Below are positions 3,845-6,278 of a stretch of 6,278 nucleotides of DNA, in pieces; the stretch's first letter is position 1; each line of letters starts with the position of its first letter. The position numbers were made by a program, and so were the translations under genes. Below the pieces are notes generated by a model. That model was not told the DNA's origin. It saw nothing but the letters and a program-made list of their open reading frames with translations, and did no database searches. Location: NCBI GenBank assembly GCA_015057755.1, contig SVDR01000097.1:1-6278 (forward strand). The letters run 5' to 3'. Source of the stretch: Lachnoclostridium sp. (GTDB lineage: Bacteria > Bacillota_A > Clostridia > Lachnospirales > Lachnospiraceae).

Positions 3845-6278
3845 CTATATTTTCGTTCCAATATTATCCTCAAACTCCCGGATTTTCTCAATTACCACAT
3901 CCACAGTCGCATTGTTCGTCACATAGCCTTCCAGAGACTTGGCCTTCGCCTTTAGCATCGCGGACTTCGGGTATGTGAACACCCATGCGCGTCCTTTGCC
4001 GTTTCTCGCCTCCTGCACCAGGTTGGCGATGGAGGAATTTCCGTCAAAAGCAAAAAGCACACAGTTTCTTCGCTCGAAAATTTCATAGTTGAAGGATTTG
4101 TAAATGCCCATCTCCTGCGGCTCGGTGGAAATTCGAATTCCCGCGAGATTTGCACGCTGCAGTTTTCTCATCTGCTTCTGATCCATCAGCGAAGGAATGA
4201 TCGCATAGATATCAAAGCCCGGATTGTGCTCCACAATGTATTTTTCATGACCGGCCAGTTTATGACCGACCACAAAGAATACCTTTTGCGGATCCAGATT
4301 GTCCAAAAGTGCTTGCAGCACCTGCTTGTCGCTGTCGCTGAGTTTCGGATAGGAGCTTCCGCTGGTGAAACTTCCTCCGGCAATAATAACCGGATACTTG
4401 TCCCACGGCAGTTCTTTCACATGTTCCTTAAAGACCGGATAGGACGGTCGTTTGTGAATCTCGAATTTCACATCGCGGATATCGTCAAATTCTCTCCGGA
4501 ATTCGTCCGTGTAATACTGGCGAACCGTACGTCCGGACAGCGCCTCTTCGAATGCCTGCGATTTCTTGGTGAGATTCTGTGTCTGGCGCTCAATGATCAC
4601 ATGTTCCACTGCCTGCATTTTATGGAATTCTGTGTCTGTGATCTTGAGGAAATTTGCCAGTGCCAGCTGCTCGTCAATGCTGTCGGTTCCGTACAAACCG
4701 TAGCCGTCGGTTCCCATAACACAAGAAATTTCATTCTGCAGATAGCTCTTTAACGGATGCTTTTTCAACTCGATCAAGTTGTTTAGACGCACATTGCTGG
4801 TCAGCTGGAACTCCAGAACAATGTCGTGCTCTTTAATTTTCGCCAGCAGTTCTTTTCCCTGCTTGGTTGTCAGTTTCGCGCAGTACAGACCGTGTCCGAT
4901 GCGCATGTACGGGAATTTCTGACCCGGAAGCAGAGACTCTTCCACCAAAGCGATTGCCTTGGCCATATTGCTCTTCAGGGAATCATTTTCGCCCGCATGG
5001 ACGCGGATCGTCCAGTTTTTATCCTCGCTGGCAATCTTGGTCACAATCTCTTTGATGACCCCTTTTAATTCCGCGATGTCATTGATTTCCTCGCCGACAA
5101 AATCGCTTCCCACTACATACGGATCCTTGCAGACCACTTTCAGCGCCTGAACCGCCTCCGTCAAATAGTTGCCGGATGTGATGTTGTTCTTCACGAGAGT
5201 CAGCGGAATTCTCCGGATCGCAGCCAGGAACCGGATATCCACGCCGGTCTCCTTTTTGACCAGTGGCATGATATGATGGATCTGCTCCAGCATGCGCACT
5301 GCAGATGTATCCTTTTTCACCAGTGTGGTGTCACTGATCTCTACATATTTGATATGACGCTTCTGGTACTCGCGGCCGATCCAGAGCAGCGTATCCTCGT
5401 AAAATGTAATATCCGCGAAATCCTCATCCTGATAATCTCTGAGCGCACGCTCCAGATAGCGGCGAATATCCTGGTCCTCGATCTTCCAGGTGTTCACCAG
5501 GTTGATTTTATAGTCCGCCTCCACGCCTTTCGTGAAAACATAGCGGTAGAGATACAGTTTCTCCAGGTTCGTAAACACCGCCTGAGAATCCTTCAGCAGA
5601 CACAGGGATTTACGGATTTTATTGATATTTTCCGTAGAATGCTCCACGTTGTGCAGGATCAAATCTGCAAAATTGATGAACGTATTGTCATCAATCCTGC
5701 GGTCACGGTATTTTCCGGATAATCCTTCCAGATCGAGGGTCGGAATGACTGCCTCCCTCTGCTGCTCCAAAAACTGCTCCTGCTCCGGAGACAGTTCGAG
5801 ACGAAGTTTCTTAATATAATACAGCGGATAGCGGATCTGGTGTTTGATCGCCAATGCGATCAGGATATCCGCGTTCAGGTTCGCATTTCCATGCGTGTGC
5901 AGGTCCGTGGCAAGCTTTACATCTTCCGGAACGTAAGATTTCACCATCGTTTCACGGAAGGAATATTTGTAATCCTTCGTCTGGCTCATCAGCGTCTTCG
6001 CGATGGCCGGGATCACGGAATTGACCTCAATCTTTCCATCCGGATAAATATTTGCAAGCTTCGTTCCGTTCAAACGGAAAATGTAGACTCTCTGACCGTC
6101 ACCTTTAATGTAACATGGGATCTCGCCCACGATCGCCTGTTTTCCGTCACGATCCACCGTCTTCTGTCCTGAGGTCACTGCCAGATTGCGGATCAGGTTT
6201 TTGGACTGATGATTCATGGCAAAGATCGTATAGCGCAGAACCGAACCTTCCATATCTAAATGAACCACAATATCTTTT
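3845..6278 (-). CDS. Adenosine deaminase-like protein fused to a C-terminal SLOG/DprA-like Rossmann domain, 5' end outside window
   Basis: At least 810 codons are open to the window edge; numbering here starts at GTG 6268. The frame continues upstream through KDI with no ribosome site in view, so the true start is probably outside. The central region is an adenosine deaminase-type amidohydrolase: zinc motif DLHTHGN (122-128), VHAGEN (423-428, zinc His424 and catalytic Glu427), RIGHG (456-460), LTSN (489-492) and the zinc aspartate in GTDGYG (519-524). The second Asp of the usual TDDP motif is Gly. About 120 residues precede the first motif, and a long mostly helical insertion (about 145-300) separates the motifs. 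The C-terminal part (about 624-785) has AGGSFTSG, FFVVGHK and a DprA-like IFERRNCVLFAF...NSSIANLVQEA...GK stretch, suggesting a nucleotide-binding Rossmann fold. It probably deaminates or binds a purine nucleotide or nucleoside. A defence role like RdrB of RADAR is possible but unproven. Confidence 0.82.
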   Translation of the reverse strand, partial: KDIVVHLDMEGSVLRYTIFAMNHQSKNLIRNLAVTSGQKTVDRDGKQAIVGEIPCYIKGDGQRVYIFRLNGTKLANIYPDGKIEVNSVIPAIAKTLMSQTKDYKYSFRETMVKSYVPEDVKLATDLHTHGNANLNADILIALAIKHQIRYPLYYIKKLRLELSPEQEQFLEQQREAVIPTLDLEGLSGKYRDRRIDDNTFINFADLILHNVEHSTENINKIRKSLCLLKDSQAVFTNLEKLYLYRYVFTKGVEADYKINLVNTWKIEDQDIRRYLERALRDYQDEDFADITFYEDTLLWIGREYQKRHIKYVEISDTTLVKKDTSAVRMLEQIHHIMPLVKKETGVDIRFLAAIRRIPLTLVKNNITSGNYLTEAVQALKVVCKDPYVVGSDFVGEEINDIAELKGVIKEIVTKIASEDKNWTIRVHAGENDSLKSNMAKAIALVEESLLPGQKFPYMRIGHGLYCAKLTTKQGKELLAKIKEHDIVLEFQLTSNVRLNNLIELKKHPLKSYLQNEISCVMGTDGYGLYGTDSIDEQLALANFLKITDTEFHKMQAVEHVIIERQTQNLTKKSQAFEEALSGRTVRQYYTDEFRREFDDIRDVKFEIHKRPSYPVFKEHVKELPWDKYPVIIAGGSFTSGSSYPKLSDSDKQVLQALLDNLDPQKVFFVVGHKLAGHEKYIVEHNPGFDIYAIIPSLMDQKQMRKLQRANLAGIRISTEPQEMGIYKSFNYEIFERRNCVLFAFDGNSSIANLVQEARNGKGRAWVFTYPKSAMLKAKAKSLEGYVTNNATVDVVIEKIREFEDNIGTKI

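Noticed and set aside
4226..6172. Several plus-strand open frames of 60-175 codons
   Set aside because: They lie opposite the long deaminase-fusion gene, whose protein carries clear motifs. They lack ribosome sites and have shadow-like composition.
6266..6268. GTG as the true start of the deaminase-fusion gene
   Set aside because: The frame is open to the edge, the visible upstream bases hold no ribosome site, and the first residues read like the middle of a beta strand.
1..6278. CRISPR array, tRNA, rRNA or insertion sequence
   Set aside because: I saw no regularly spaced repeats, cloverleaf or rRNA-like segments, transposase frames or terminal inverted repeats in the window.

Overview
The window looks like chromosomal DNA from a Clostridia-type Firmicute, most probably a Lachnospiraceae gut anaerobe. 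This rests on moderate GC, AGGAGG-type ribosome sites, short intrinsic terminators and protein sequences that read like that family. No species can be named from the sequence alone. Every protein gene lies on the minus strand, so transcription runs from the right end to the left; the only plus-strand unit is a proposed small antisense RNA.

Right part (3845-6278): the 3' 2.4 kb of a large gene whose 5' end lies outside the window. It encodes an adenosine-deaminase-fold amidohydrolase with its zinc and catalytic motifs, joined to a C-terminal Rossmann-like domain that resembles the SLOG/DprA group. A strong terminator follows the stop codon directly. This fusion is the most promising protein in the window and could belong to a nucleotide-based defence or signalling system, but that is inference.

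Centre (2394-3693): trxA and trxB, a thioredoxin and its NADPH-dependent reductase, form a compact redox operon. A palindrome lies upstream and an intrinsic terminator downstream.

Left-centre (875-2259): a second transcription unit starts at an extended -10 promoter. It encodes a YgjP-like zinc metallopeptidase, a lipoprotein with a single rhodanese domain, and a small XRE-family regulator whose likely ancestral start codon is now ATA.

Left part (about 408-874) has no gene of ordinary size, but it contains a compact locus that looks like a type I toxin-antitoxin system. A 27-residue TxpA/BsrG-like (holin-like) hydrophobic peptide is encoded on the minus strand. A convergent antisense RNA of about 110 nt is proposed on the plus strand. 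The two share a bidirectional hairpin that contains the toxin stop codon. The 5' hairpin of the antisense RNA is repeated, in antisense orientation, in the toxin leader just upstream of its ribosome binding site. A 12-bp direct repeat flanks the locus. The left edge cuts a metallophosphoesterase gene after 132 residues.
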